The translations under genes were made by a program, and so were the position numbers. Positions 48,408 through 57,547 of a stretch of 57,703 bases of DNA are shown here, piece after piece; the stretch's first letter is position 1; the number at the start of each line of letters is the position of its first letter. Where the stretch lies: the NCBI GenBank assembly GCA_937906475.1, contig CALCZA010000205.1, positions 1 through 57,703 on the forward strand, written 5' to 3'. The DNA comes from an uncultured bacterium. GTDB lineage: Bacteria > Planctomycetota > UBA1135 > UBA2386. The notes beneath the pieces were generated by a model. The model did no database searches. It saw only the letters and a list, made by a program, of their open reading frames with translations, and was not told the origin of the DNA.

Positions 48408-51332
48408 ATGTCCTCAATTTCTATGCGTGCCCCGTTCTTCCTCGGGTGCTGCCTATTGCTAGGCAGTGTTACGGATTCCGCTGTTGCCCAGAAGCAAGCG
48501 CCAGAGTCGCAGCAACAGCAAGCTGCTTGGCGCACTAGTGCCGCGTGGGCGTCGTTCGTTAAGCGCAACGGTAGTCAGTGGCGCGTTGAGTGGTCCGATG
48601 CGACCTCGACGCCGCGGTCCCTATGGGGAAGCGGTATTCCACTCGATGATTGGCGGGATAACTCGTTGACTGAAGCGCGTCGTCATGCGCATCAACTACT
48701 GCAGGCAGAATCCGGCCTGCTCGGCCTCGGGCGTTCGAGCTTCCGCGAGACGATTGGTTCGCGCATGCACCGAGTTTGGACGTTTAAGTTCCAACAGTAC
48801 TTCCGTGAGCTCGAAGTGATCGGCGGTCGTGCTGACGTCCGAGTCAACATGGTTGGGCGCGTGCCGATGATCGGCAGCACGTTCTGGCCGATCCCGGACA
48901 ACTTCGTCGTTACGCCAACGGTCGAAGCGGGCAACGCATGGATGCATGCGTGGAACCAACTCGGCGAAGCGCCGAGTAGCGCTCCGCAACCGACGCCGTT
49001 CACGGCGCCGCGCCTCGTCATTTGGGGCGATATGGCTGCCGATGGCCCAGCCGATGTTTTCCTTGCGTGGGAAGTCTCGCTGAGCAACATCGATGCCAAC
49101 GGCGATGGCAAGATCGGTCGCTACTACATCGATGCCCACACCGGCAAGGCGCTGACCTTCATCAACGACAAGCACGAGTGTGGTGTCGTTGGCTGCGGCG
49201 ACAAGAACCACGTTCTGCCGGCGATTCCCGCCCGGCCGCTGCTCGCCCCGATCAACACCACGGTCACCGTGATGAGTTGGGCGCGCTTGGGTGTCGATGC
49301 CGGCGCTTCGCTACAGAACGTTCCGATGCCTGGTCTTGAGATCAGTGTGCCGGGCGTTGGTACCGTTATCACGGACGACAACGGCCAGTTCACGGTCGAC
49401 ATCTCCTCGTCGGTATCGGTCAGCATCGGCAACCTGAACGGTCGCCACCATGGCACCATCTCCGGCACTGCAGCTCCGAATGCTTCGCATACGATCAACC
49501 CCGGCGTTTCGAGCACGATCCAACTGCTGACGTCCAGCGCCAGCATCAATCAGGCCGCGCACACGACGACGTCGTGGTGGGTCGATGCGACCAACGAGTT
49601 CGCGCGTGGGATCCTAGGTAACACGTCGCAACTGGCTGCGGCGAGCAGCGTTGGCGTCACCGTCAACATCAACTCGACTTGCAACGCCTACTACTCCGGC
49701 AACACGATCAACTTCTATCAAGACGGTGGCGGTTGCGCGAACACGGCGTTCTCGACGGTGATTGCACACGAATGGGGACATGGCATCGACGATCGCTACG
49801 GCGGCATTTCGCAGACCAACGGTTTGAGCGAAGGCTGGGGCGACATCATTGGTTGCTACCTGATGGACACGCCGCTGCTCGGCAGTGGTTTCCAATCGCC
49901 GGGCGTGCCGCTTCGCGATGGCAACAACACGGTGCAATACCCGTGCTCGGGTTGCTCGGTGCACACCGCTGGCCAATCGTGGATGGGCTTTGCTTGGAAG
50001 CTTCGCGAGCGCATGGCGACCACGTTGGGTAACCGCGCCGCAGCCATCACGCTGAGCAACAACCTCGTTATCAGCACGATTGCTGCCGATGCGACCAACC
50101 AACAGGCCGCAGTTCTCGAAGTCTTCATCGCCGACGATGACGATGGCAACCTGAACAATGGCACGCCGAACTACGCCGACCTTGCGTGGGCTTGTGACCA
50201 ACACTCGCTGCCATACCCAGGTCAGAGTTCGGGCGTTGCGAACGACGAGTGCGTCGATGCGATTCCGCTCATCGATGGCACGAACAGTGGCTTCACGTCC
50301 GCTGGTTCGTTCACGTCATCGCCGTCGTGGAGTTGCGCTTCGGGCGGCAACGACGTGTGGTTCTCCTACACGGCGGTCGGCAGCGGCACGCTCTCGGTCA
50401 GCACCTGCGGCTTGGCTAGCTACGATAGCGCGATCCAGATCTTCTCTGGTAGCTGTGGCTCGCTGAGCAGCATCGCCTGCAACGACGACTCCTGCAGTTT
50501 GCAGTCGACGGCGACCGCTTCTGTGTCCGCTGGCACTTACTACGTCCGCGTAGGCGGCTACAACGGCGCGACTGGAACGTTTGGCTTGGATGTCTCCGGG
50601 CCTTCTGCGCCGCCGTCACCGCCTTCGGATCCAAGTGGTCTTGGTGCAACGGCAGTTGGTTCGTCCCAAGTCGACTTGGCGTGGACCGATACCGCAAGTG
50701 ACGAGACTGGCTACGAAGTGGAGCGCTCGACCAACGGTTCGACGTTCTCGACGGCTGCCACGCTCGGCGCGAATGCGGAGAGCTACAACGACCCAGGTCG
50801 TTCAGCCAACACGACGTACTGGTATCGCGTCCGCGCTGTCAACGGTGGCGGCCCGTCCGGTTACTCCAACACGGCGAATGCAACGACGGATCCATCGAGC
50901 GTGCAGACGTTCTTGGTCACCCAAGAAAACGCCGGCCACGGCGTGGTAAGCGGTTCCTACACGCTGACCCACGGTGACGATGGCATGTATCAGACGATCA
51001 CCGAGCGCACGAAGAGGAAGCGTAACAGCCTGCAGCATGAATGGCGCATCGCCAACGTTCCGTCGAGTGGCACCCGCACGTTGCGCGTGCAAGCGCACCG
51101 CACCGTCTCGCCTGACAACGACACCTTCATCATGCAGGTGCGCGTTGGCGGTAGCTGGCAGACGGCTATCACGGTTACCAAGACCAGTGATGACAACGTT
51201 TACCAGGAATGGGTGTTGCCGAGCGGTGCGTCCGGAACCGTGCGCATTCGCGTTCGCGATTCGAACAACTCGCTCAATGCGTCCGGCGTAGACGTGCTGA
51301 CCGTCGATCACATCGTGATCGAAGTGCAGTAG
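48408..51332 (+). CDS. Secreted M36/fungalysin-like metallopeptidase with PPC-like, FN3 and C-terminal domains
   Basis: 974 residues from ATG 48408 (GGAGAG ends three bases before it; ATG 48423 is an alternative). Signal MRAPFFLGCCLLLGSVTDSA then VAQ. A propeptide of FTP/PepSY type (YFRELEVIGGRADVRVNM) precedes the catalytic domain, with zinc motif HEWGHGIDD (His454, Glu455, His458) and third ligand in LSEGWGDIIGCY. An Ig-like insert with carboxypeptidase-regulatory character (PGLEISVPGVGTVITDDNG) lies before it. Behind it are a PPC-like domain (GGNDVWFSYTAVGSGTLSVS), an FN3 domain (SDETGYEVERSTNG) and a final beta domain ending VDHIVIEVQ. Expected to be an extracellular protease with substrate-binding tails. 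Confidence 0.87.
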   Translation: MSSISMRAPFFLGCCLLLGSVTDSAVAQKQAPESQQQQAAWRTSAAWASFVKRNGSQWRVEWSDATSTPRSLWGSGIPLDDWRDNSLTEARRHAHQLLQAESGLLGLGRSSFRETIGSRMHRVWTFKFQQYFRELEVIGGRADVRVNMVGRVPMIGSTFWPIPDNFVVTPTVEAGNAWMHAWNQLGEAPSSAPQPTPFTAPRLVIWGDMAADGPADVFLAWEVSLSNIDANGDGKIGRYYIDAHTGKALTFINDKHECGVVGCGDKNHVLPAIPARPLLAPINTTVTVMSWARLGVDAGASLQNVPMPGLEISVPGVGTVITDDNGQFTVDISSSVSVSIGNLNGRHHGTISGTAAPNASHTINPGVSSTIQLLTSSASINQAAHTTTSWWVDATNEFARGILGNTSQLAAASSVGVTVNINSTCNAYYSGNTINFYQDGGGCANTAFSTVIAHEWGHGIDDRYGGISQTNGLSEGWGDIIGCYLMDTPLLGSGFQSPGVPLRDGNNTVQYPCSGCSVHTAGQSWMGFAWKLRERMATTLGNRAAAITLSNNLVISTIAADATNQQAAVLEVFIADDDDGNLNNGTPNYADLAWACDQHSLPYPGQSSGVANDECVDAIPLIDGTNSGFTSAGSFTSSPSWSCASGGNDVWFSYTAVGSGTLSVSTCGLASYDSAIQIFSGSCGSLSSIACNDDSCSLQSTATASVSAGTYYVRVGGYNGATGTFGLDVSGPSAPPSPPSDPSGLGATAVGSSQVDLAWTDTASDETGYEVERSTNGSTFSTAATLGANAESYNDPGRSANTTYWYRVRAVNGGGPSGYSNTANATTDPSSVQTFLVTQENAGHGVVSGSYTLTHGDDGMYQTITERTKRKRNSLQHEWRIANVPSSGTRTLRVQAHRTVSPDNDTFIMQVRVGGSWQTAITVTKTSDDNVYQEWVLPSGASGTVRIRVRDSNNSLNASGVDVLTVDHIVIEVQ
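51304..51322. terminator. Hairpin at the 3' end of the metallopeptidase gene
   Basis: TCGATCAC-ATC-GTGATCGA, a perfect 8-bp stem within the last codons of the gene. It may aid transcription end or mRNA stability, or it may only reflect the coding sequence. Confidence 0.25.
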
Positions 51333-51478
51333 TCCGCGATGGCGTGAGGCTCGGTGTTCGAGTGGGGCGATGGCCTCGCTCGAATGCCTTCACCGACCTT
51401 GTGGTTGCTGAGTGGCATGATCATCTCTCCGACATGTTCGGGGATCTCCTCGGGATCCTTCATCCTGATCGCCACCAT
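51308..51478 (-). CDS. Possible small ORF downstream of a small membrane protein gene
   Basis: From ATG 51478 the minus strand reads 56 residues, MVAIRMKDPEEIPEHVGEMI then MPLSNHKVGEGIRARPSPHS. Upstream in the same frame the protein-like text continues without a start (VDPYGIPYGIVVAIDGP), and the DNA there holds a direct repeat of ctacggaatccc. Codon use looks like the neighbours. Its last 25 bases overlap the metallopeptidase gene antisense. It may be a small gene or the tail of one that lost its start. Confidence 0.35.
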   Translation of the reverse strand: MVAIRMKDPEEIPEHVGEMIMPLSNHKVGEGIRARPSPHSNTEPHAIADYCTSITM

Positions 51479-51525
51479 TGGGCCATCAATCGCAACGACG
51501 ATTCCGTAGGGGATTCCGTAGGGAT

Positions 51526-51711
51526 CTACTTCGCAGCGCGCCAGCGCATGAAGCTCTGCACGGCTGCGAGCCCAAACAGCCCGCCTGCGATCGCATAGCC
51601 AACCGCTCCGTCGTCGGCGAGTGAGGCGATTGCGAAAAAGCAGCCGGTGGCCGATAGGTAGGCGACCGTGGCGATCGATGCGGCGCGTTGTTGCGACGGG
51701 TCCTGGTCCAT
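51526..51711 (-). CDS. Small two-helix membrane protein
   Basis: 61 residues from ATG 51711: MDQDPSQQRAASIATVAYLS, then a second hydrophobic segment GAVGYAIAGGLFGLAAVQSF and a basic end MRWRAAK. Two short TM helices are likely. No family is recognised. The open frame runs further upstream to 51912, but that part is not protein-like and overlaps the DUF1080 gene start. The 200 bases between it and that gene hold nothing I can name. Confidence 0.5.
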   Translation of the reverse strand: MDQDPSQQRAASIATVAYLSATGCFFAIASLADDGAVGYAIAGGLFGLAAVQSFMRWRAAK

Positions 51712-51910
51712 GTGCCGGCAGACTAGTGCTGGGCAAGAAGGAGCCGCAAAGAGATTTCGGCGGATCGCCTCACTCGTTCGCCTACCGAACGGGGTTACCA
51801 CGCTGTGCCATTCACACCGTTGACCTGGCCGCCCTGCCGTAGACCGTTGCACCTTCGCAAAATCCCCGATGCCCAAGATCTGCGCGCTGGCGAAGGTCCC
51901 TGAATTGATC

Positions 51911-53107
51911 ATGTTTAAGACTCACATCTTTCTGCTCTCATGCGCGCTCGCCGCGCCGCTCACTGCCCAGGACGGGTGGGCCAGCCTGTTCGACGGCAAG
52001 TCGCTCAATGGCTGGACTCAGAAGAACGGCACTGCCACCTACGAAGTCGTTGACGGCACAATTGTCGGCACGACCGTCAAGGGCAGTCCCAACTCGTTCT
52101 TGTGCAGCGATCGCTTCTATGGCGACTTCGAACTCGAGTTCGATGTGAAGCTGTTTGACGACCGGCTCAACAGTGGCGTACAGATTCGTAGCCATTCGAT
52201 TCCTTCGCATAAGAAGGGGCGGGTGCATGGTTACCAGGTCGAGATCTCGACCAATGGCCACGCGGGTTTTGTCTACGACGAAGCGCGGCGCGGTTGGTTG
52301 AGCAAGGATCGCGATGAGCCAGCGCGGCGCGCGGCCTATAAGAACGGTGAGTGGAACCGCTACCGGGTGATCTGTTTCGGGTCGTCGATCCGCACGTGGG
52401 TCAACGGCGTGCAGGTTGCGAACATCACCGATGACTGGTCACCGACCGGATTCCTCGGCTTGCAGGTGCACGGTGTTGGCGGCGATCCCAAGTATCGCGT
52501 CGCGTGGCGCAACCTTCGCATCCGCGAACTGGGGGACGGCGGCGGCTTCGCTTCGTTGTTCAACGGTAAGGACCTCAGTGGTTGGAAGGTCAATGAGAAC
52601 CCTCAGTCGGTGACCGTTAAGGATGGCGCGCTCGTCGTGCGAGGCGAACGCGCGCACGTCTTCTACAACGGTCCGGTTTACCAACACACGTTCAAGAACT
52701 TTGAACTGCGTGCCCTGGTCAAGACCAAGCCGAAGGCAAACTCCGGCATCTACTTCCACACTCTGTTCCAGAAGAGTGGTTGGCCGGAGAAGGGCTACGA
52801 GGTCCAGGTCAACAACTCGCAAAGCGATTGGCGCCGCACCGCTGGCTTGTATGGCATTGTCGACATCAAGGAGGCTCCGGCCTTGGATGATGCTTGGTTC
52901 TTGATGACGGTGCGCGTCGAGGGCAAGCACGTCACCGTGTCCGTCGATGGCAAGCCGCTGATTGACTACGAAGAGCCCGACAACGTGGAACGGCCGAAGA
53001 ACATGGCCGGTCGCCTGCTTGACCGCGGCACCTTCGCATTTCAGGTGCACGATCCGGGTTCGGAAGTCTGGTACAAGGACATCCGCGTCAAGCCACTACC
53101 TGAGTAG
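51911..53107 (+). CDS. Secreted protein with two DUF1080 (3-keto-disaccharide hydrolase) domains
   Basis: 398 residues from ATG 51911, signal MFKTHIFLLSCALAAPLTAQ. Domain 1 (about 20-205) has GWASLFDGKSLNGWTQKNG, LNSGVQIRSHS and KGRVHGYQVEIS. Domain 2 (about 215-395) repeats it: GGFASLFNGKDLSGWKVNE, ANSGIYFHTLF and KGYEVQVNNSQ. DUF1080 domains are concanavalin-like beta sandwiches, and the family name 3-keto-disaccharide hydrolase reflects assigned sugar hydrolysis. A tandem pair in one chain suggests duplication. It converges with the DHS-like gene. Confidence 0.9.
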   Translation: MFKTHIFLLSCALAAPLTAQDGWASLFDGKSLNGWTQKNGTATYEVVDGTIVGTTVKGSPNSFLCSDRFYGDFELEFDVKLFDDRLNSGVQIRSHSIPSHKKGRVHGYQVEISTNGHAGFVYDEARRGWLSKDRDEPARRAAYKNGEWNRYRVICFGSSIRTWVNGVQVANITDDWSPTGFLGLQVHGVGGDPKYRVAWRNLRIRELGDGGGFASLFNGKDLSGWKVNENPQSVTVKDGALVVRGERAHVFYNGPVYQHTFKNFELRALVKTKPKANSGIYFHTLFQKSGWPEKGYEVQVNNSQSDWRRTAGLYGIVDIKEAPALDDAWFLMTVRVEGKHVTVSVDGKPLIDYEEPDNVERPKNMAGRLLDRGTFAFQVHDPGSEVWYKDIRVKPLPE

Positions 53108-53131
53108 TTATCGACCAGCGCCGCGTGCTTA

Positions 53132-54178
53132 CTATTTCGCGCGCGACTTCTTCTGCTCTTGTCGCGACTTCGCGATGATGCGATCGGCCGCCTTCGGGTT
53201 GGCTTTGCACTCGAGCAACGCGCTGAGTAGTAGCGGCGCCACGATGGTCGCATCGGATTCGATGACATACATCGGCGTCTTCTCGGTCAGCTTGTCCCAC
53301 GTGATCTTCTCGTTCGGCGTGGCACCCGAATACGAGCCGTAGGACGTTGTCGAATCGCTGATCTGGCAGAAGTAGGCCCACGGCTTTGCGCGCTGCTCGA
53401 GGTCGTACTTGATTGATGGCACGACACAGATCGGGAAGTCGCCAGCGATGCCGCCACCGATCTGGAAGAACCCGATGCCCTTGCCTTTGGACAGAGCCTT
53501 GTAGTCGTCGTAGAGGCCGGCCATGTATTCGATGCCCGACTTGACGATGCTCGCGTTGCACTCTTCGAACTTGACATGGCTCGCAAAGATGTTGCCGAAC
53601 GTCGAGTCTTCGTGGCCTGGCACGACCATCGGCAGGTTGGCTTTCGCGGCTTCCATCAGCCAGCACTCGTCGACCTTGCCGCGGTAGTCCTTCTTCTTGA
53701 GCCTCTGGATCAACTCGTAGAAGTATTCATGCCAGTAGCGACGCTCACCGTTCTTGGTCGCGCGCTGCCACATCGGCACCAGGATTTTCTCAACCACACG
53801 GAATGCTTCGTCCTCTGGAATGCTCGTGTCGGTGACGCGACGCATGCGTTGGTTGAGGATGCGGGTGTCGTCTTGTTTGGTGAAGTAGCGGTAGTCGGGG
53901 AAATCCTTGTAGTGATCGTGCGCGACCAGGCGGAATAGCGATTCCTCCAGGTTGGCCCCGGTCACCGACATGCCGTGGATCAGACCGGCGCGGATGGCAG
54001 GCGCGAGGGTGATGCCTAGTTGCGCCGACGACATTGCGCCAGCGACGGCCCAATACATGCGGCCGCCGGCTTGGATGTGGTCCCAGTAGGCGAACAGTGC
54101 ATCACGCGTCGCGCGAGCATTGAAGTTCTGGTAGTTGCGGGTGACGAACTCAAGAATCGGAAGGCCGGGCGTTGCCAT
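53132..54178 (-). CDS. Deoxyhypusine-synthase-like protein
   Basis: 348 residues from ATG 54178 (the upstream frame to 54259 is not protein-like). DHS-fold features: AVAGAMSSAQLGITLAPAIR, GLIHGMSVTGANLEESLFRL, GFFQIGGGIAGDFPICVVP, and SYSGATPNEKITWDKL with the Lys that aligns to the catalytic Lys of deoxyhypusine synthase. In eukaryotes and archaea DHS transfers the butylamine of spermidine to eIF5A. Bacteria lack that substrate, and bacterial homologues are thought to act on polyamines or unknown proteins. The C-terminus is Lys-rich. Confidence 0.85.
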   Translation of the reverse strand: MATPGLPILEFVTRNYQNFNARATRDALFAYWDHIQAGGRMYWAVAGAMSSAQLGITLAPAIRAGLIHGMSVTGANLEESLFRLVAHDHYKDFPDYRYFTKQDDTRILNQRMRRVTDTSIPEDEAFRVVEKILVPMWQRATKNGERRYWHEYFYELIQRLKKKDYRGKVDECWLMEAAKANLPMVVPGHEDSTFGNIFASHVKFEECNASIVKSGIEYMAGLYDDYKALSKGKGIGFFQIGGGIAGDFPICVVPSIKYDLEQRAKPWAYFCQISDSTTSYGSYSGATPNEKITWDKLTEKTPMYVIESDATIVAPLLLSALLECKANPKAADRIIAKSRQEQKKSRAK

Positions 54179-54463
54179 GGGATGATTCCTATAGCGGAAG
54201 CGTTCCGTTAGGCGAACTACGCTTTGGCGTGAGGCGGGGAAGGTTTTTGGCGATGCCATGGTCCGGGCGAACGCGCGGCGGGGGAGTCGGCAAATTGCGG
54301 TGGGTGTCAGGCCGTCATCATGGCTTGTCTGCGGGCATTTCCGGTGGGCCGTCCTGAGGGGGCCGGTGGCACGTTCGCCGTTGAGAGATGTCGTTCCGCG
54401 GTCATCCGGTTGCGCTTGCGGGTAGACTGTGATGGCCGCCCTCCCGATATCCTGTCATCTCTC
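54179..54463. promoter_or_regulatory. Divergent gap between DHS-like and second S8 gene
   Basis: 285 bases that must carry starts for both genes. No repeat or clear promoter pair stands out. A plus frame open from 54320 gives Arg-rich, non-signal sequence and is rejected as the S8 N-terminus. Confidence 0.35.
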
Positions 54464-57289
54464 ATGTCGATCTCCACTCTCTCCCGCGCCGCGGTTCTCG
54501 CGTGCGCCGTGGCTGTTTCTCTGTCTGCTCAAGACAGGCAATCCAATGGTAGTGACCGCATCGAGATGCGGTTCGCCTCCTTCGACCCGATGACTAGTGC
54601 CCCCGAGATCCCGGCGGCGCTACGTAGTACGCAGGGACAATCGCTTCGCATCGTGCAGTTCGCGGGTATCCCCACCGAGGCGGGCCGCCAAGCGGTCAAG
54701 GCTGCCGGCGGCAAGATCATCGGCTACCTGCCGTCGAACGCCTACGTCGTTCGTCTGTCGGCGGAGCAAGCCAATCGTGTTCGCACCGCCAATACCGTGC
54801 GGTGGGTCGGCGACTACCACCCGGCCTACCGGATCGAGTCTGCGTTGCTGCAAGCTCAGGCCTACACGCAGCCAGAGGCAGTTCGCTACAACATCGTTGT
54901 TGCCGACAAGCGCATCGACAAGCCCGCGCTGATGCAGAAGGTGCAGGCGATAGGTGGCCGCGTCGATGACGAGCAGGTCGGCGGCCTGCTGCTCGAGGTC
55001 ACCCTGACTGGCCCGCAACTGCTACAGGCGGCTGGGTTCGACGAAGTGCTGTGGATCGACCGTTGGACGCCTGATGCGGAGGACGTCGACAACGCCCGCA
55101 TCCAGGGCGGCGCGAACTACGTCGAAAGCTTCACTGGCTACAGCGGCAACGGCCTCAACGCCCACATTTACGAGGGCATCGATGCCGGGCACCAAGGATT
55201 CTCGGGTCCGGTGGTTAACGTGCGCAGTAGCGGCGCCTCCTCTGGTCACGGCACGAACACGGCCGGCATCGTTTTCGGTGACGGCACCGGCAACGCGCAG
55301 TTCCGTGGTTTCGCGCCCGACACGGGCAAGTTCTACACCAACTACAGTTCGGTGCAGGGCTCGCGCTGGCAGGTCTTCAGCGACCTCGTCAACATCCACA
55401 ACGTCAGTCACACGACAGCGTCGTGGGGTGGTGCGCGCACGTTCTTCTACACCTCGACCTCGGCCGATTCGGACGACATCGTGTTTGACCACGATCTCAT
55501 CTGGACGCAGAGCCAGTCAAACGCGGGCAACCAGGACTCTCGTCCGCAGGCGTGGGCCAAGAACGTGTTCTCGATCGGTGGCGTCAATCATCAGAATGAC
55601 AGCAACCCGAATAACGATTCGTGGCAGAACGGCGGCGCGAGCATTGGGCCGGCATCGGATGGTCGCATCAAGCCGACTTTCTGCGCCTACTACGACAACA
55701 TCGGCACGACCTCGCAGGGTGGTGGCTATACGACGAGCTTCGGAGGCACCTCAGGTGCGACGCCGATTGTCGCGGGTCACAACGTGCTCGCGATCGAGAT
55801 GTTCACCGAAGAGGTGATCTCGGGCTTTGGGCCGTTCGGCAACCCGTTGCGTGTCCCCGGCGGCACCAGCCATCAGAACCGCCCACACTTCCCAACCTTG
55901 AAGGCACTGCAAGTCGTCAACGCGTCGCAATACTCGTTCACCAGCGGTAGCAACGACAACCGTCGTGAGCATCAAGGTTGGGGCTTCCCGAACCTGCGCA
56001 CGATGTGGGACATGCGCCAGAAGACGTTCATCGTCGATGAGACCGATGTCATCACGCAAGGTGTCGTGCGTTCGTGGGGAATCGTGGTTTCGCCCGGCGA
56101 GTCCGCGCTCAAGGCCTGCCTCAACTGGAGTGAGCCGGCGGCCAACCCGGCGTCGTCCTTTCACTTGATTAACAACCTGTCGCTGCGCGTCACCGCGCCG
56201 AACGGCACTCAATACTGGGGTAACAACAACCTCGAGAACGGCGTTTGGTCGGTTGCGGGTGGTAGCGAAGACACGATCAACTCGATCGAGTGTGTGTTCG
56301 TGCAGAACCCGCCAGCAGGAAACTGGAACGTCGAAGTCTTCGCCACGGCAATCGTGCAAGACAGTCACATTGAGACGCCGGCAGTCGATGCCGACTACGC
56401 GCTCGTTGTCACTGGCGGCCAAGGCACGCAAGTGCAGTTTGCGCAGTTCGAAGAGTTTGGCGCAGGGTGTGAATCGTCAGTAGTCGTGCCGACACCGCCG
56501 TGCTTCGTGTGGAACACCCCGGGCACGCTACTGCCGAACACCGGTTCGGTAGAAACTGCTTATCGCGTGGCTTCTGGTGGCCCTTCGGTCGTATCGAGTT
56601 TCGAGTTCTACACGCAGTCGACTGGCGGATCGGTCAGTGTCCCTGTGAAGCTTTTCGCAGGTGGTGTGCCAGGCCTGACCCCTATCGCTACGACTACGAT
56701 GCATGTAACTAGTGCGGTCGGCTTCCACATTGCGAGTTTCACGCCGCCAGTGTTGGTTCCTGGAACGTTCTTAATCTCGCTCGACCTGTCCGCCGTCAGT
56801 GGCGTTCGCACCGGCGAGTTTGCGACTGGTGCCTTCAATGTCGTCTACACCAAGACGTCACCCACAGCCTGGACTGTTGGCGTGCAACGCAACGCTTGGT
56901 CGGTGACCTGTGCGCCGGTCTACGCCGTGCCTGAATTGAGCAATACGGGCTTGCCGATACTCGGCTCGACTTACAGCTTGGACTTGGCCGAAGCGCCGGC
57001 GACGACGTTCGCGGTGTTGGCTTCTGGCCTGTCCGACTCGACGTGGGCCGGTGGTTTGCTGCCGGTGCAACTGCCGGGTGCACCTAGCTGTGACCTGTTG
57101 GTTGATCCGATTGTGCTGACCACGTCTGTGACGTCCGCGACGGGAGCGGCAACGAGCCAGATCTCGGTGCCGAATACGGTTGGCCTAGTTGGCGTGGATA
57201 TGTTCCACCAGTGGGTGGTGCTCGATGGTCCGGCCAACGCGAGTGGCTTGATCACGTCGAACGCTGGCCGCGCGCGCATCGGCAACTAG
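54464..57289 (+). CDS. Second secreted S8 (subtilase-fold) protein lacking the canonical Asp
   Basis: 941 residues from ATG 54464, signal MSISTLSRAAVLACAVAVSL then SAQ. N-terminus, peptidase domain and the following jelly-roll match the paralogue at 36270 closely (GYLPSNAYVVRLS, GPASDGRIKPT, LNWSEPAANP). The Asp motif is again altered: HIYEGIDAGHQGF (Tyr236, Glu237). His262 lies in SGHGTNTAGI and Ser430 in GGTSGATP. The C-terminal part differs: in place of the nidogen-like segment there is a sandwich domain (YRVASGGPSVVSSFEFYTQS), then a shared type of final module starting LPILGSTYSLDL and ending GLITSNAGRARIGN. The oxyanion-region Asn is in TQSQSNAGN. Whether it cleaves peptides is open. 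Confidence 0.86.
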   Translation: MSISTLSRAAVLACAVAVSLSAQDRQSNGSDRIEMRFASFDPMTSAPEIPAALRSTQGQSLRIVQFAGIPTEAGRQAVKAAGGKIIGYLPSNAYVVRLSAEQANRVRTANTVRWVGDYHPAYRIESALLQAQAYTQPEAVRYNIVVADKRIDKPALMQKVQAIGGRVDDEQVGGLLLEVTLTGPQLLQAAGFDEVLWIDRWTPDAEDVDNARIQGGANYVESFTGYSGNGLNAHIYEGIDAGHQGFSGPVVNVRSSGASSGHGTNTAGIVFGDGTGNAQFRGFAPDTGKFYTNYSSVQGSRWQVFSDLVNIHNVSHTTASWGGARTFFYTSTSADSDDIVFDHDLIWTQSQSNAGNQDSRPQAWAKNVFSIGGVNHQNDSNPNNDSWQNGGASIGPASDGRIKPTFCAYYDNIGTTSQGGGYTTSFGGTSGATPIVAGHNVLAIEMFTEEVISGFGPFGNPLRVPGGTSHQNRPHFPTLKALQVVNASQYSFTSGSNDNRREHQGWGFPNLRTMWDMRQKTFIVDETDVITQGVVRSWGIVVSPGESALKACLNWSEPAANPASSFHLINNLSLRVTAPNGTQYWGNNNLENGVWSVAGGSEDTINSIECVFVQNPPAGNWNVEVFATAIVQDSHIETPAVDADYALVVTGGQGTQVQFAQFEEFGAGCESSVVVPTPPCFVWNTPGTLLPNTGSVETAYRVASGGPSVVSSFEFYTQSTGGSVSVPVKLFAGGVPGLTPIATTTMHVTSAVGFHIASFTPPVLVPGTFLISLDLSAVSGVRTGEFATGAFNVVYTKTSPTAWTVGVQRNAWSVTCAPVYAVPELSNTGLPILGSTYSLDLAEAPATTFAVLASGLSDSTWAGGLLPVQLPGAPSCDLLVDPIVLTTSVTSATGAATSQISVPNTVGLVGVDMFHQWVVLDGPANASGLITSNAGRARIGN

Positions 57290-57308
57290 CGATGCAGCCG
57301 ACTGGCTG

Positions 57309-57334
57309 ACTGGCCGCTAGGCCGACTGGCCAGT
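57309..57334 (+). terminator. Possible terminator hairpin after the second S8 gene
   Basis: ACTGGCC (57309-57315) pairs with GGCCAGT (57328-57334) over a 12-base loop, 19 bases past the S8 stop. There is no T run. The rest of the gap to 57547 shows nothing I can support. Confidence 0.35.
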
Positions 57335-57547
57335 TCGCTCGCAGCTACGCCTTCCCCCTCGACTTTGACGGTCGCTGCGGGGAAGCGCGCCGCCCGCGAT
57401 CTCCCGGCTCTGGCCGGGACCGACGGTTCCGTATTGGCCAGCCCGTCGTGGGATGCAGATGATCGCGGCCTATGACTTCGCGACGGACTTGCAGTCGAGA
57501 TTCGCAATGCCCCACTCAGGGCGATCTCATTGCTGGCGAAGAGGCGC

